Source: Sphaerisporangium sp. TRM90804
GTDB taxonomy: Bacteria > Actinomycetota > Actinomycetes > Streptosporangiales > Streptosporangiaceae
Assembly (NCBI RefSeq): GCF_029846175.1
Contig: NZ_JARWAC010000038.1
Location: forward strand, 1 to 64,000
Reading direction: 5' to 3'
DNA length: 64,000 nt
Part shown: positions 7,857 to 16,381 of the stretch, in pieces
How the letters are laid out: the number at the start of each line of letters is the position of its first letter
Numbering within the stretch: the stretch's first letter is position 1
The notes under the pieces: model-generated
Told to the model about the DNA's origin: nothing
The model's input: only the letters and a program-made list of their open reading frames with translations
The model's database searches: none
Program-made: the position numbers and the translations under genes

Positions 7857-9179
7857 TCAGTCCTCGGCCTTGCCGGGCGGGCCGGTCGTGTAGACGTCCG
7901 GCACGCCGTCGTGGTCGAAGTCGGCCGTCTCGATCTCGTGGATGCGCCGGTAGGTGCGGTTGCGCAGGCGAAGGATCACCGCCGCGATCAGCGCCGCGGC
8001 CAGCGAGCCGGCCAGCACCGCCACCTTGACGTGCTCGCCGCCTTCGACGCCGAAGGCCAGTTCACCGATCAGCAGCGAGACGGTGAACCCGATCCCCGCC
8101 AGCACCGACACCCCGGCCACGTCCACCCAGGCCAGGCCCTCGTCCAGGTCGGCCCGGGTGAAGCGGGCCGTCAGCCAGGTCGCGGCGAGGATACCGATCG
8201 GCTTACCCGCCACCAGGCCCACCACGACCCCCAGTACGACCGGGTCGCCGAAAGCGCTCACCAGGCCGTCCAGCCCGCCCAGGGCCACTCCGGCGGAGAA
8301 GAACGCGAACACCGGCACGGCCATCCCGGCCGAGATGGGGCGGAATCGGTGCTCGAAGTGCTCGGCCAGGCCGGGCCCGGCGTCCGGGCCGCCGGCCCGC
8401 TCACTGCGGACGACCGGCACCGTGAAGGCCAGCAGCACCCCGGCGACGGTGGCGTGCACGCCCGAGGCGTGCACCAGCGCCCAGACCGCGACCGCCAGCG
8501 GCAGCAGCAGCCACCAGGCGCGCACCCGGCGCTGCACCAGCACGGTGAAGGCCGCCAGCGGCGCCAGCGCCGCGGCCAGCGGGAGCGGCGCCAGGGTGTC
8601 GGTGTAGAACAGCGCGATGATGACGATGGCCACCAGGTCGTCCACCACGGCCAGGGTGAGCAGGAAGGTGCGCAACGCGTTCGGCAGGAACCGGCCGATG
8701 ACCGCGAGCACGGCCAGAGCGAAGGCGATGTCGGTGGCGGTGGGGATCGCCCACCCCTTGCCCGCGCCCGCGACGTCCCGGGTGATGAGCAGGTACAGCG
8801 CCGCGGGGAGGATCACCCCGCCGACCGCGGCCGCGATCGGGACCGCGGCCCGCCGCACGTCGCGCAGGTCACCGGCGACGAACTCGCGTTTGAGCTCCAG
8901 CCCGGCCACGAAGAAGAAGATCGCCAGCAGGCCGTCGCCGGCCCAGCCGGCCAGGGAGAGGTTCAGATGCAGCACCTCGGGCCCGACACGCAGATCGCGC
9001 AGCGACTCGTAGGCTTCGGCCCACGGGGAGTTGGCCCAGATCATCGCCGCCACCGCGGCGACCAGCAGCAACGCCCCTCCGACGGTCTCCTTGCGCAGGA
9101 TGCCGGCGATGCGGCGAGCCTCGCTCCATGATCCCCGGCCAAGCAGGACGGGACGGCGCGGCGGAACAGGGTGCGTCAT
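7857..9179 (-). CDS. nhaA: Na+/H+ antiporter NhaA
   Basis: This 440-residue, 12-helix membrane protein exchanges cytoplasmic Na+ or Li+ for external H+. The discontinuous-helix motif TATDIAFAL is at 147-155 and the paired ion-binding aspartates are in [10 protein letters not shown] (D180, D181). [14 protein letters not shown] at 87-100 is also typical. The C-terminal tail ends with [11 protein letters not shown], which resembles an acidic D-x-D-x-D-G calcium-loop. ATG 9179 is preceded by CGGAGA. It is the first of four different cation exporters in 7 kb, and the only one whose leader lacks a clear copy of the repeated leader element. Confidence 0.95.
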   Translation of the reverse strand: MTHPVPPRRPVLLGRGSWSEARRIAGILRKETVGGALLLVAAVAAMIWANSPWAEAYESLRDLRVGPEVLHLNLSLAGWAGDGLLAIFFFVAGLELKREFVAGDLRDVRRAAVPIAAAVGGVILPAALYLLITRDVAGAGKGWAIPTATDIAFALAVLAVIGRFLPNALRTFLLTLAVVDDLVAIVIIALFYTDTLAPLPLAAALAPLAAFTVLVQRRVRAWWLLLPLAVAVWALVHASGVHATVAGVLLAFTVPVVRSERAGGPDAGPGLAEHFEHRFRPISAGMAVPVFAFFSAGVALGGLDGLVSAFGDPVVLGVVVGLVAGKPIGILAATWLTARFTRADLDEGLAWVDVAGVSVLAGIGFTVSLLIGELAFGVEGGEHVKVAVLAGSLAAALIAAVILRLRNRTYRRIHEIETADFDHDGVPDVYTTGPPGKAED

Positions 9180-9341
9180 GGAGTCTCCGGGTTTCGAGTA
9201 CGGGTCCGAGCGCCGATCACCCGAGGCACACCGCACGGCAGCACAATGATCGAAGGTACCCCGACAAGGCGGCCGGCCTCGGCTGCCACAGCCGCCCGGC
9301 GGGGCGTGACGGCGGCGCTTCCGGTGAGCGGTCGCGGCGCG

Positions 9342-10121
9342 TCATCGGGTGTGGTCGGCGCGGTTCCACCAGACGGCGGTGGTGATGGCGCCGGTGACGC
9401 CGGTGGCCGCGACCAGCGCGAGCCCGGCCAGGCCGGGCGGGTCCTGGCCGGGGCCGGCGATCCCGGCGAACAGGCCGGGCACCGACCAGGGGAAGACGGC
9501 GCCGTAACCGAGTGCGGCGATGACCTGGGAGGTGAACACGATGGCGAACAGGACGCCGACGGCCGCCAGGTAGCCGCGGCCGACGCTGGCGGCCAGGGCC
9601 AGCGGTGCGGCGGTCAGCGCGGCCAGCGCGGCGGCGGCCATGATGCGCCCACTGCCCTGCACCGCGCCCGGCGCCGACCAGCCGGGCAGAGCGAGCAGGG
9701 CGCCGATCAGCAGGCCGAGCCCGGTGAGCAGGAGGGCCAGCAGCAGTGCCCAGATCGCGCCGATGGTGAACTTGGCGGCCACGACGGCGGTGCGGGAGGT
9801 GGGCAGGGCGAGCAGGTCGGTGGCGGTGCGGTCGCTGAACTCGCGGCCGAACAGCCAGACGACGATCAGCCCGTAGACGCCCAGGCCGCCCACCGCGGCG
9901 GCCTGGGCGAGCAGGGCGAGATAGCCGGGCCAGTCGGCGCCGGCACCGGAGATCTCGGCCTTGCCGCCAAGGAGGCCGAAGGCCCGGGCACGGGCGGGGT
10001 CGGCCAGGATGAACATGAACATCCCGCACACCAGCGTGGCCACGCCGAAGGCCAGCGCGGTCACCCAGGGCAGGCGGCTTCGCCGCGCCTTCAGCAGTTC
10101 CGCCCACAGCGCCTCACGCAT
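9342..10121 (-). CDS. ABC-2 type permease of an exporter
   Basis: This 259-residue protein has about six membrane segments and the layout of ABC-2 permeases: an N-terminal cytoplasmic helix (REALWAELLKARRSRLPW), TM1, a lumenal stretch, then paired helices. It pairs with the ATPase encoded just upstream, whose 3' end overlaps this start by 8 bp, so the two are co-translated. The substrate is unknown. Its position among Na+/H+ antiporters and the shared leader element make a NatAB-like cation exporter a reasonable hypothesis; lantibiotic or drug export is the alternative. Confidence 0.8.
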   Translation of the reverse strand: MREALWAELLKARRSRLPWVTALAFGVATLVCGMFMFILADPARARAFGLLGGKAEISGAGADWPGYLALLAQAAAVGGLGVYGLIVVWLFGREFSDRTATDLLALPTSRTAVVAAKFTIGAIWALLLALLLTGLGLLIGALLALPGWSAPGAVQGSGRIMAAAALAALTAAPLALAASVGRGYLAAVGVLFAIVFTSQVIAALGYGAVFPWSVPGLFAGIAGPGQDPPGLAGLALVAATGVTGAITTAVWWNRADHTR

Positions 10122-11112
10122 CCCCGGCCCCCGTCCCAGTGCCTGGGTAGGTCCCCGTGCCGGCTTCGGGGCCGGTCTTCCGGCTCGATCCGACCGTGCG
10201 CAGGAAGAAGGCTTCGAGGTCCTCTTCTTGCAGGTGGAGGTCGGTGGGTGGCACCCCGCCGTGCACGAGCGCGGTGGCGACCCGCTCCGGTTGGGCGAGG
10301 GCGCGCTCGTCGGTGAGCAGCAGGCCGGCCGGCGTGGCAGGTTCGGGGTGGTAGCCGTGTGCGCGGAGCACCGCGTGGGCGGCGGCGTCGTCGTGGGTGG
10401 CCAGGCGCAGGTGGCGGCGACGGTGCCGGTCCAGTTGGCCGGCGTCGTGTTCGCCGACCAGCCGGCCGTCGTGCATGATGCCGATGCGGGTGGCCAGGCG
10501 GGCGACCTCGGCCAGCAGGTGGCTGGACAGGAACACGGTGGTGCCGTGCTGGTGGGCCAGGTCGGCGAGCAGGGCGCGGATCTCGGCGACGCCGGCGGGG
10601 TCCAGGCCGTTGACGGGTTCGTCGAGGACGAGCAGGGCGGGGGTGTGCAGCAGGGCCCTGGCCAGGGCCAGGCGTTGCAGGTTGCCGAGTGACAGGGTGC
10701 GGGCGCGGCGCTCGGCGTAGGGGGTGAGCGCCAGCCGTTCGATGACGTCGTCGGAGGTGCCGGGCAGGCGGCGCAGGCGGCGGGCCACGTCCAGGTTCTC
10801 GCGCACGGTCAGCTCGGGGTAGGCGGCGGCCGCCTCCACCAGGTAGCCCACTCTCCCCCAGGCGGCGCGGTCGCCGGCCGAGACGGCGGCGCCGAGGACG
10901 CGCACCGTCCCCGCGGTGGGTGCGATCATGCCGAGCAGCAGGCGGATCAGGGTCGTCTTGCCTGCGCCGTTGAGGCCGAGCAGGGCGTAGATCTGTCCTG
11001 CCCGAACCTGCAGGGTGACGTCGTCGACGGCCGCCACGTCGCGATAGCGCTTGCCGAGATGGACGATCTCGATGACCGGCATCGCCGCGTCACGGAGCGG
11101 ACGGTTGGTCAT
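10114..11112 (-). CDS. ABC exporter ATP-binding protein
   Basis: With the start at ATG 11112 the product is 332 residues. Walker A (GLNGAGKT) is at 46-53, Walker B is LLVLDEP and the switch His is in VFLSSHLL. The signature loop is LSLGN rather than LSGGQ, which is common in the DrrA/CcmA/NatA group. The start is uncertain: ATG 11082 gives MPVIEIVHL directly at the domain, while ATG 11112 overlaps the stop of a 22-codon leader ORF as ATGA. None has a classical ribosome site, which favours coupled initiation at 11112. The gene is preceded by leader element A. Confidence 0.8.
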   Translation of the reverse strand: MTNRPLRDAAMPVIEIVHLGKRYRDVAAVDDVTLQVRAGQIYALLGLNGAGKTTLIRLLLGMIAPTAGTVRVLGAAVSAGDRAAWGRVGYLVEAAAAYPELTVRENLDVARRLRRLPGTSDDVIERLALTPYAERRARTLSLGNLQRLALARALLHTPALLVLDEPVNGLDPAGVAEIRALLADLAHQHGTTVFLSSHLLAEVARLATRIGIMHDGRLVGEHDAGQLDRHRRRHLRLATHDDAAAHAVLRAHGYHPEPATPAGLLLTDERALAQPERVATALVHGGVPPTDLHLQEEDLEAFFLRTVGSSRKTGPEAGTGTYPGTGTGAGDA

Positions 11113-11177
11113 GACAGGCAGCGCAGGCGCGGATGCGGGATCATCAGGGCCTGGGACTCGGGGTTGCGGGGGCGCAC
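11109..11177 (-). CDS. Possible 22-residue leader ORF coupled to the ABC ATPase
   Basis: GTG 11177 follows AAGGA with a 6-nt gap, and the frame closes at TGA 11111-11109, overlapping ATG 11112 as ATGA. This provides the ribosome site that the ATPase gene itself lacks. The peptide has several Arg and Pro residues and no membrane segment. It may serve only to deliver ribosomes. The AAGGATGTGC string at its start is also found before the CBS gene at 13081. Confidence 0.35.
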   Translation of the reverse strand: MRPRNPESQALMIPHPRLRCLS

Positions 11178-11203
11178 GGCACATCCTTCACTCGACGCGG
11201 AGT

Positions 11204-11240
11204 GGACGTGCCGACCAGGCTTCCCGGCTCACCTGGTGCC
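11204..11240 (-). ncRNA. Leader element A (repeated 5'-UTR element, upstream of ABC exporter)
   Basis: On the minus strand this reads GGTGA then GCCGGGAAGCCTGGTCGGCA (core 11228-11209), one base different from copies B and C. Outer arms ACCAGG and CCTGGT can pair around the GCCGGGAAG segment, while GCCG can pair with the downstream CGGC, so a pseudoknot or alternative hairpins are possible. A TAGGCT -10-like hexamer ends 13 nt upstream (11247-11242), placing the element at the very 5' end of the transcript. It belongs to no RNA family I can name with confidence. Confidence 0.6.
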
Positions 11241-11345
11241 CAGCCTATCCCCATCGGCCTGCGCCGGACAGCGCTTCCGCCTTCTCACACCGCCGTCCCC
11301 GCGGCCGGCACGACATCCCGCGCCGGCCCGGACGGCCGTCCACGG

Positions 11346-12638
11346 TCACAGGAGATAGCGCAGCCACAGGTACGGGGCGACCATCGGGACGGTGACCGCG
11401 GTGACGATCAGGCCGTACTTGGTGAACTGCCAGAAGCTGATCGGGGTGCCGTTACGGGCGGCGATGCCGAGGATGACCACGTTGGCGGCGGCGCCGACGG
11501 CGGTGGCGTTGCCGCCGAGGTCGGCGCCGAAGGCCAGCGCCCACCACAGCACCTGTCCCTGCCCGGCACCGCCGGTGGACTGCACCAGTTGCTCGACGAT
11601 CGGGCTCATCGTGGCGACGTAGGGGATGTTGTCCACGATGGCCGACAGTACGGCGGAGCCTCCCAGCAACCCCATGGTGGTCAGCTCCAGCCGCCCGTCG
11701 GTGCCGGCGACGGCGGCCTGGGACAGCCGGCCGATGACGCCGGTCTCGACCAGGGCGCCGACCATGACGAACAGGCCGGCGAAGAACACCAGCGTGGGCC
11801 ATTCCACCTCGGCGATGGCGTCGGAGGTGGTCACCCTGGTCGCGGCGACCAGCAGGCCCCCGCCCAGCAGAGCGACCACCGACGGCTCGTAGTGCAGCAC
11901 CGGGTGCAGCACGAACGCGGCCATGACGATCACCAGCACGGCCAGCGACTGCCAGAGCAGCCGCCGGTCCTCGATCGCCTCCTTCTCCTCCAGTTCCATG
12001 ATCGACGCGGCCCGTTCCGGGTCGTAGCGGAACGAGCGGCCGAACATCAGCCAGCACAACCCGATGAACACCACCATCAGCACGATGACCATCGGCGCCA
12101 TGTGGATGAGGAAGTCGTTGAAACTCAGCCCGCCCCGGCTGGCGATGATGATGTTGGGTGGGTCGCCGACAAGGGTGGCGGCGCCGCCGATGTTGGAGGC
12201 CAGCGCCTCGGCGATCAGAAACGGCGCGACGTTGACGGCCAGCCGCTCGCACACCAGGAGCGTCACCGGCGCGATCAGGAGCACCGTGGTGACGTTGTCG
12301 AGCAGCGCGGACGCCGCCGCGGTGATGAGCACCAGCAGCACCATCAGCCGGAACGGCCGGCCCCGGGCGCGTTTGGCGGCCCAGATGGCCAGATACTCGA
12401 AGACGCCGGTCTGTTTCAGCACCCCCACGATGATCATCATGCCGAGCAGCAGGAAGATGACGTTCCAGTCGATCCCGGACTGCTCGGAGAAGAACGCCGC
12501 CTGCGCGCCGGTGGCGTGGATCAGCAGCATGATCCCCGCACCGCCCAGCGCGGCCGCGACGCGGTGAACCTTCTCGGTGGCGATCAGCGTGTAGGCGGCC
12601 AGGAACACCGCCACGCTCATCCACGACAGAACGCTCAC
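11346..12638 (-). CDS. ArsB/NhaD-type ion permease
   Basis: This 430-residue membrane protein with about 11-12 helices belongs to the ion transporter superfamily that includes ArsB, NhaD and SLC13. The diagnostic motif ASNIGGAATLVGDPPNIIIAS is in the first half, with ALLDNVTTVLLIAPVT before it. The inverted second half repeats it as SAIVDNIPYVAT and GADLGGNATAVGAAANVV. NhaD members exchange Na+ for H+ and ArsB members export arsenite; the cation island favours the former. GTG 12638 overlaps the TGA of the upstream CBS gene (GTGA), so both are translated together under leader element B. Confidence 0.85.
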   Translation of the reverse strand: MSVLSWMSVAVFLAAYTLIATEKVHRVAAALGGAGIMLLIHATGAQAAFFSEQSGIDWNVIFLLLGMMIIVGVLKQTGVFEYLAIWAAKRARGRPFRLMVLLVLITAAASALLDNVTTVLLIAPVTLLVCERLAVNVAPFLIAEALASNIGGAATLVGDPPNIIIASRGGLSFNDFLIHMAPMVIVLMVVFIGLCWLMFGRSFRYDPERAASIMELEEKEAIEDRRLLWQSLAVLVIVMAAFVLHPVLHYEPSVVALLGGGLLVAATRVTTSDAIAEVEWPTLVFFAGLFVMVGALVETGVIGRLSQAAVAGTDGRLELTTMGLLGGSAVLSAIVDNIPYVATMSPIVEQLVQSTGGAGQGQVLWWALAFGADLGGNATAVGAAANVVILGIAARNGTPISFWQFTKYGLIVTAVTVPMVAPYLWLRYLL

Positions 12639-13081
12639 GTCGCGAGCATCCGGTCCAGCAGCGCCTGCAGCGTGACCGCCCCTGTCAACCGGCGGTCGTC
12701 GCCGAGCACGGCGACCAGCGGGCTGCGTGTGCGGGCCATCAGCGCGGCCAGCTCCAGCACGGTGGCGTCGAGGTCGGTGACCGGCAGCTCGCGCCGCTGC
12801 CGCGGCAGGGCCTCGCGCACGGTGCGGCCGTTCAGGGCGTCCAGGAAGGCGTCGGCGTGCGCCTCGTCCACCACCCTGGCCAGCGCCGGGTCGTCTTGGC
12901 AGTAGGTGGGCACGGCCAGCCGCAGCACCTCGGTGCCGGGCAGGATCGTGAACGGCGAACCGTCGTCCCCGACCACGATGATGCCGGGCAGGTCCTGCTC
13001 GGCCAGCATCCTGGCCGCGTCGATCACCGGCGAGTCGAGACCGACCACGGGAAAGTCGGCAAGCAGGTCACGGGCGCGCAT
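12635..13081 (-). CDS. CBS-domain pair protein
   Basis: This 148-residue protein consists of two CBS motifs (about 5-60 and 85-145) and nothing else. Its coupling to an ion permease suggests a nucleotide- or second-messenger-sensing regulatory subunit of that transporter, as CBS pairs do for many channels and carriers; this is inference. The start is ATG 13081: AAGGA lies 8 nt upstream, whereas an in-frame ATG at 13090 would overlap the ribosome site. Leader element B ends about 32 nt before the start. Confidence 0.8.
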   Translation of the reverse strand: MRARDLLADFPVVGLDSPVIDAARMLAEQDLPGIIVVGDDGSPFTILPGTEVLRLAVPTYCQDDPALARVVDEAHADAFLDALNGRTVREALPRQRRELPVTDLDATVLELAALMARTRSPLVAVLGDDRRLTGAVTLQALLDRMLAT

Positions 13082-13107
13082 AGAGCACATCCTTCGGACG
13101 ATGGGAC

Positions 13108-13140
13108 CAAGGTGCCGACCAGACTTCCCGGCACCTGCGG
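13108..13140 (-). ncRNA. Leader element B (upstream of CBS-permease operon)
   Basis: The core GCCGGGAAGTCTGGTCGGCA (13132-13113, minus) is identical to copy C. Here AGGTGCCG (13136-13129) and CGGCACCT (13117-13110) form a perfect 8-bp stem around an 11-nt loop. A TACAGT -10-like hexamer lies at 13157-13152, so the element begins within roughly 20 nt of the expected transcription start. The short GAAGGATGTGC string downstream is shared with leader A. Confidence 0.6.
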
Positions 13141-13314
13141 ACGACGCGTGGACTGTACGGGGCCGGCCTGCCTCGCACTCGCGGCAGCCCGTTCAGCCTG
13201 CGGCGGAAGGCGCGCGAGCGAGTCTCCCGCCTGCGAGCGGGCAGCCCGCACGATCGGGAGCCCGTGCGCTCGTGCGTTGCCACCGCAGCGCGACCGATGA
13301 GCCGGCGGGCAGGG

Positions 13315-14550
13315 TCACGCCGGGGCATCGGTCGCTCCGCCTCTCAGCCGGGTCCGGATCCGGCGGGCCGCGCCGTGCCAGGCGGGTGTGTCGCGCTCGT
13401 CGTCGAACCAGCGGGCCACCACGACGTCGGTGGAGGAGTGCAGCAGGATCGAGGCCACGATGGTCACGGCGACCAGGGTGAACACCTGTTGGGCCGCGGT
13501 GATGGCGGAGTTGAGCACGATCAGGGCGTAGACGACCGAGGCGAAGCCCTTGGGGCCGAACCACATCACGGCCGCCACCTCCCGTGGGCCGAGCCCGGAG
13601 CGCAGGAAGGACAGCCAGATGGCCAGCGGGCGGGCCAGCACCAGGGCCAGGATCGCGAACAGCCAGCCCCGCCAGCCCACCGAGGCCAGCAGGGCCGGGG
13701 AGATGAGCGCGCCGAAGACCAGCAGGGCGGCCAGTTTGAGCAACTCGGCGATGAGCTCGCCGAACTGTTCGAAGGATTCGCGCTGGCGTTCGCCGAAGGT
13801 CGCCACGGTGATCCCAGCGGAGAAGGCGGCGAGGAACAGGTTGCCGTGGGTGGCCTTGCCCAGGGCCAGCACCAGCAGGCCGATGGCCACGGCGTTGAGC
13901 GGCTCGTAGTGGTGGGAGGCGGAGAACCAGCGGGTGCGCTCCAGCATGATGGCCGCCCACGGCACCGCGACGCCGATCAGCACTCCCAGGCCCAGTTCCA
14001 GGCTCAGCTCGCCCAGGTGCAGGTCGGCCGACCCGGCCGCGACGGCGAGGAACACCATGACGAACGGCAGCGCCAGGCCGTCGTTGACGCCGGACTCCAC
14101 GTTCAGCAGCTGACGCAGCCGAGGGGGCACCCGCTCGTTGCCGACCAGCGCGGCGGCGAACACCGGGTCGGTGGGTGCCAGGATCGCCCCGATGAGCAGC
14201 GACTCGACCCAGCCCAGCCCGATGACATAGTGCGCCGCCAGCGCGGTGATGACCAGGGTGAGCGGCAGACCCCAGCCCAGGGCCCGGCCGGGCAGCCGCC
14301 AGGCGCTGCGCAGGTCGGCCCAGCCGACCCGCATGCCGTCGGTGAACAGCACCGCGAACAGCGCCAGCTCGGCCAGCGTGCCCACCACCGGATCGCCGGG
14401 TGTCAGCGGGATGAGCCCGCTGACACCGTCACCCAGGACGAACCCCGCCAGCAGGAACAGCGCCGCGGTCGACAAAATCGTCCGGTTCGCCAGGCTGGAT
14501 ACCAGGACCGCCAGCAGCAACAACGCGGAGAAGGCGAGCAGCAGGTTCAT
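13315..14550 (-). CDS. CPA1-type Na+/H+ antiporter (NhaP-like)
   Basis: This 411-residue protein has 12-13 membrane segments. ILAPTDPVFAAALV and NVESGVNDGLALPF are the paired ion-binding motifs of CPA1/NhaP antiporters (TDP and ND). It exchanges Na+ or K+ for H+ across the cytoplasmic membrane. ATG 14550 has GGAG 10 nt upstream; an in-frame extension to 14622 would run through leader element C, so the short form is chosen. It is a single-gene unit preceded by element C and followed by a 224-bp gap holding element B. Confidence 0.9.
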   Translation of the reverse strand: MNLLLAFSALLLLAVLVSSLANRTILSTAALFLLAGFVLGDGVSGLIPLTPGDPVVGTLAELALFAVLFTDGMRVGWADLRSAWRLPGRALGWGLPLTLVITALAAHYVIGLGWVESLLIGAILAPTDPVFAAALVGNERVPPRLRQLLNVESGVNDGLALPFVMVFLAVAAGSADLHLGELSLELGLGVLIGVAVPWAAIMLERTRWFSASHHYEPLNAVAIGLLVLALGKATHGNLFLAAFSAGITVATFGERQRESFEQFGELIAELLKLAALLVFGALISPALLASVGWRGWLFAILALVLARPLAIWLSFLRSGLGPREVAAVMWFGPKGFASVVYALIVLNSAITAAQQVFTLVAVTIVASILLHSSTDVVVARWFDDERDTPAWHGAARRIRTRLRGGATDAPA

Positions 14551-14585
14551 CGGCGGGCTCCGGTCCGGTGGCGGGACGTGCGGTA

Positions 14586-14622
14586 AGAACTGCCGACCAG
14601 ACTTCCCGGCGCACCGTCGCAC
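14586..14622 (-). ncRNA. Leader element C (upstream of NhaP-like antiporter)
   Basis: The core (14610-14591, minus) is identical over 20 nt to element B and differs by one base from element A. GGTGC precedes it, as GGTG does in the other copies. GCCG/CGGC can close an 11-nt loop, or CCGG/CTGG can pair around GAAGT. A TAGGGT -10-like hexamer is at 14628-14623, 12 nt upstream. The start codon is 40 nt downstream. Confidence 0.6.
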
Positions 14623-14728
14623 ACCCTAACAACCCCACAGAACCGCCGATACCCGCGCCTATGGGAAAGTCGCCGATCTCCGGACCCCCCGGCCCACGAG
14701 AGATCGGATCCGGCCCGGGTGGGATCGT

Positions 14729-15874
14729 TCAGCGGGGTAGCCGCGGCGGCCTCCAGTCCCATACCGGGGCGAGTGCCCGGGCGGCCAAGGTGGGCCAGCG
14801 CGACGACGGGACCATGCGTACCGCGAGCGTTCGCAGCTGGTACCCGACGGCGTTGCCCGAGGTCGACGCCAGGCCCTTCGCGCGCGCCTGTTCGACGATG
14901 GCCTGGGTGCGGGGGCGTCGTCGCTCGTCATAGCGGGCCAGCGCCTCGGGGACGTCACCGGCCTCGGCGAGGGCGGCGGCGAGCACGACGGCGTCCTCCA
15001 GCGACTGGGCGGCGCCCTGGGCCATGTCGGGGTGCATCGCGTGGGCGGCGTCGCCGAGCAGGACCACCCTTCCGCGCACATAACCGTCCAGCGGGTCCAG
15101 GTCGGTGATGTCGTGGTGCAGGACCGCCTCAGGCGGGGTCGCGTCCAGCAGGCGCTCGATCGGGTCGTGCCAGCGGTGGACGCGGCGGCGCACTTCGGCG
15201 AGCTCGTCCTCGTAGCGCACTCCGGACCGGTCGGCGTGGGCGCCCAGCGCCCAGTACACCCGGCCGCGCCCGACCGGCATGGTCAGGAAGTACCGGCCGC
15301 GGCCCAGGGTCATGCCGGCGTCGACGCCCTCCGCCCGCGCGACGCCCCGCCAGACCGTGTTCCCCCAGAACCGCGGGCCGGGCGCCTCGGGCCACAGCAG
15401 ATGCCTGACCGTGCTGCGCACTCCGTCGGCCGCCACGACCAGATCGGCCGCCCACTCCTCGGCGCCGCAGCTCACCGTGGCCTCGTCCGCGCCCTGCCGC
15501 ACGGCGGTGACCTGCGCGCCGGCGCGCACCCACCCGGCGGGCAACGCGTCCATGAGCACCCGGTGCAGGTCGGCGCGGTGGAAGCCGAGCAGCGGGCTGG
15601 CGGTGCCGGGCAGCGCCCGTGCGATGTGACCGCCTGATGGGGTGCGCAGGTTGAACACGCCGTGAAACGGCACCCCGACTGCCCGCGCCTGATCGGCGAC
15701 GCCGAGCTCGGCCAGGGCGCGCAGGGCGTTGGGCGACTGGGACATGCCGGCGCCGAGCTCCCCGAGTTCGGGAGCGCGCTCCAGGACGGTCGCCGTCCAG
15801 CCGATACGCCGCAACGCGATGGCGGCGGCCAGGCCGCCGATGCCGCCGCCGACCACTACGGCGTTCTTGGGCAT
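14729..15874 (-). CDS. FAD-dependent monooxygenase (salicylate hydroxylase-like)
   Basis: The 381-residue protein opens with the FAD-binding Rossmann motif VVVGGGIGGLAAAIALRRIG (residues 6-25). It has the DG motif (VVAADGVRS) in the middle and GDAAHAMHPDMAQGAAQSLEDA near 280-300, the pattern of class A flavoprotein hydroxylases. These use NAD(P)H and O2 to hydroxylate aromatic substrates; the substrate here is unknown. ATG 15874 follows the stop of the regulator gene by one base, so the two form a tight operon under the palindromic operator at 16382-16401. Confidence 0.9.
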   Translation of the reverse strand: MPKNAVVVGGGIGGLAAAIALRRIGWTATVLERAPELGELGAGMSQSPNALRALAELGVADQARAVGVPFHGVFNLRTPSGGHIARALPGTASPLLGFHRADLHRVLMDALPAGWVRAGAQVTAVRQGADEATVSCGAEEWAADLVVAADGVRSTVRHLLWPEAPGPRFWGNTVWRGVARAEGVDAGMTLGRGRYFLTMPVGRGRVYWALGAHADRSGVRYEDELAEVRRRVHRWHDPIERLLDATPPEAVLHHDITDLDPLDGYVRGRVVLLGDAAHAMHPDMAQGAAQSLEDAVVLAAALAEAGDVPEALARYDERRRPRTQAIVEQARAKGLASTSGNAVGYQLRTLAVRMVPSSRWPTLAARALAPVWDWRPPRLPR

Positions 15875-15875
15875 G

Positions 15876-16352
15876 TCAGGTCTCCTTCGCGGGGGTGGGG
15901 GGCAGTGCGTCGTCGAATACCTTCGCCATCCAGCTGAAGATGTGATGCGCCTCACGGATCCGCGCGGCCCGCGCGGACCGCGGTCCGATCAGGTCCATGC
16001 CGTCACCGGCGACCTCGCGAAACGCGGTCAAGGTCGTGATCTGCCGTCGGACGACCTTCTCCCAGGCACCCTCCTCCACCCGGTAGTAGGCGGTGCGCTC
16101 GCCGGGCCGGGTGCGCCGGCTGACGAATCCCATGGTCAACAGCACCCGCATGTTCGTGGTCAGGGCCGCGCGGCTGGCTCCGATCGCCTGGCTGATCTGC
16201 CCGGCCGACTGCTCGGGCGGGTCGCAGATCATCAGCCAGCCCAGAACGCGTCCCGCGACCGGCGGCAGGCCGTCAGCGGTGAGGAACATCGCCACCCGCT
16301 CGACCCAGAGAAGCACCTCGTCGTGATCCGCCTCACGCTCCACGCCCTTCAT
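15876..16352 (-). CDS. GbsR/MarR-type transcriptional regulator
   Basis: This 158-residue protein has one winged-helix domain. LPPVAGRVLGWLMICDP leads into QISQAIGASRAALTTNMRVLL (helix-turn-helix, about 55-75) and a wing at GERTAYYRV. The layout is that of the GbsR branch of the MarR superfamily. It is the first gene of a two-gene operon with a FAD monooxygenase and probably represses that operon, since a perfect 20-bp palindrome lies 30 bp before its ATG. GGAGCTG precedes the start. Confidence 0.8.
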   Translation of the reverse strand: MKGVEREADHDEVLLWVERVAMFLTADGLPPVAGRVLGWLMICDPPEQSAGQISQAIGASRAALTTNMRVLLTMGFVSRRTRPGERTAYYRVEEGAWEKVVRRQITTLTAFREVAGDGMDLIGPRSARAARIREAHHIFSWMAKVFDDALPPTPAKET

Positions 16353-16381
16353 GTGGCCAGCTCCTTCATTAATGGAAAGCT

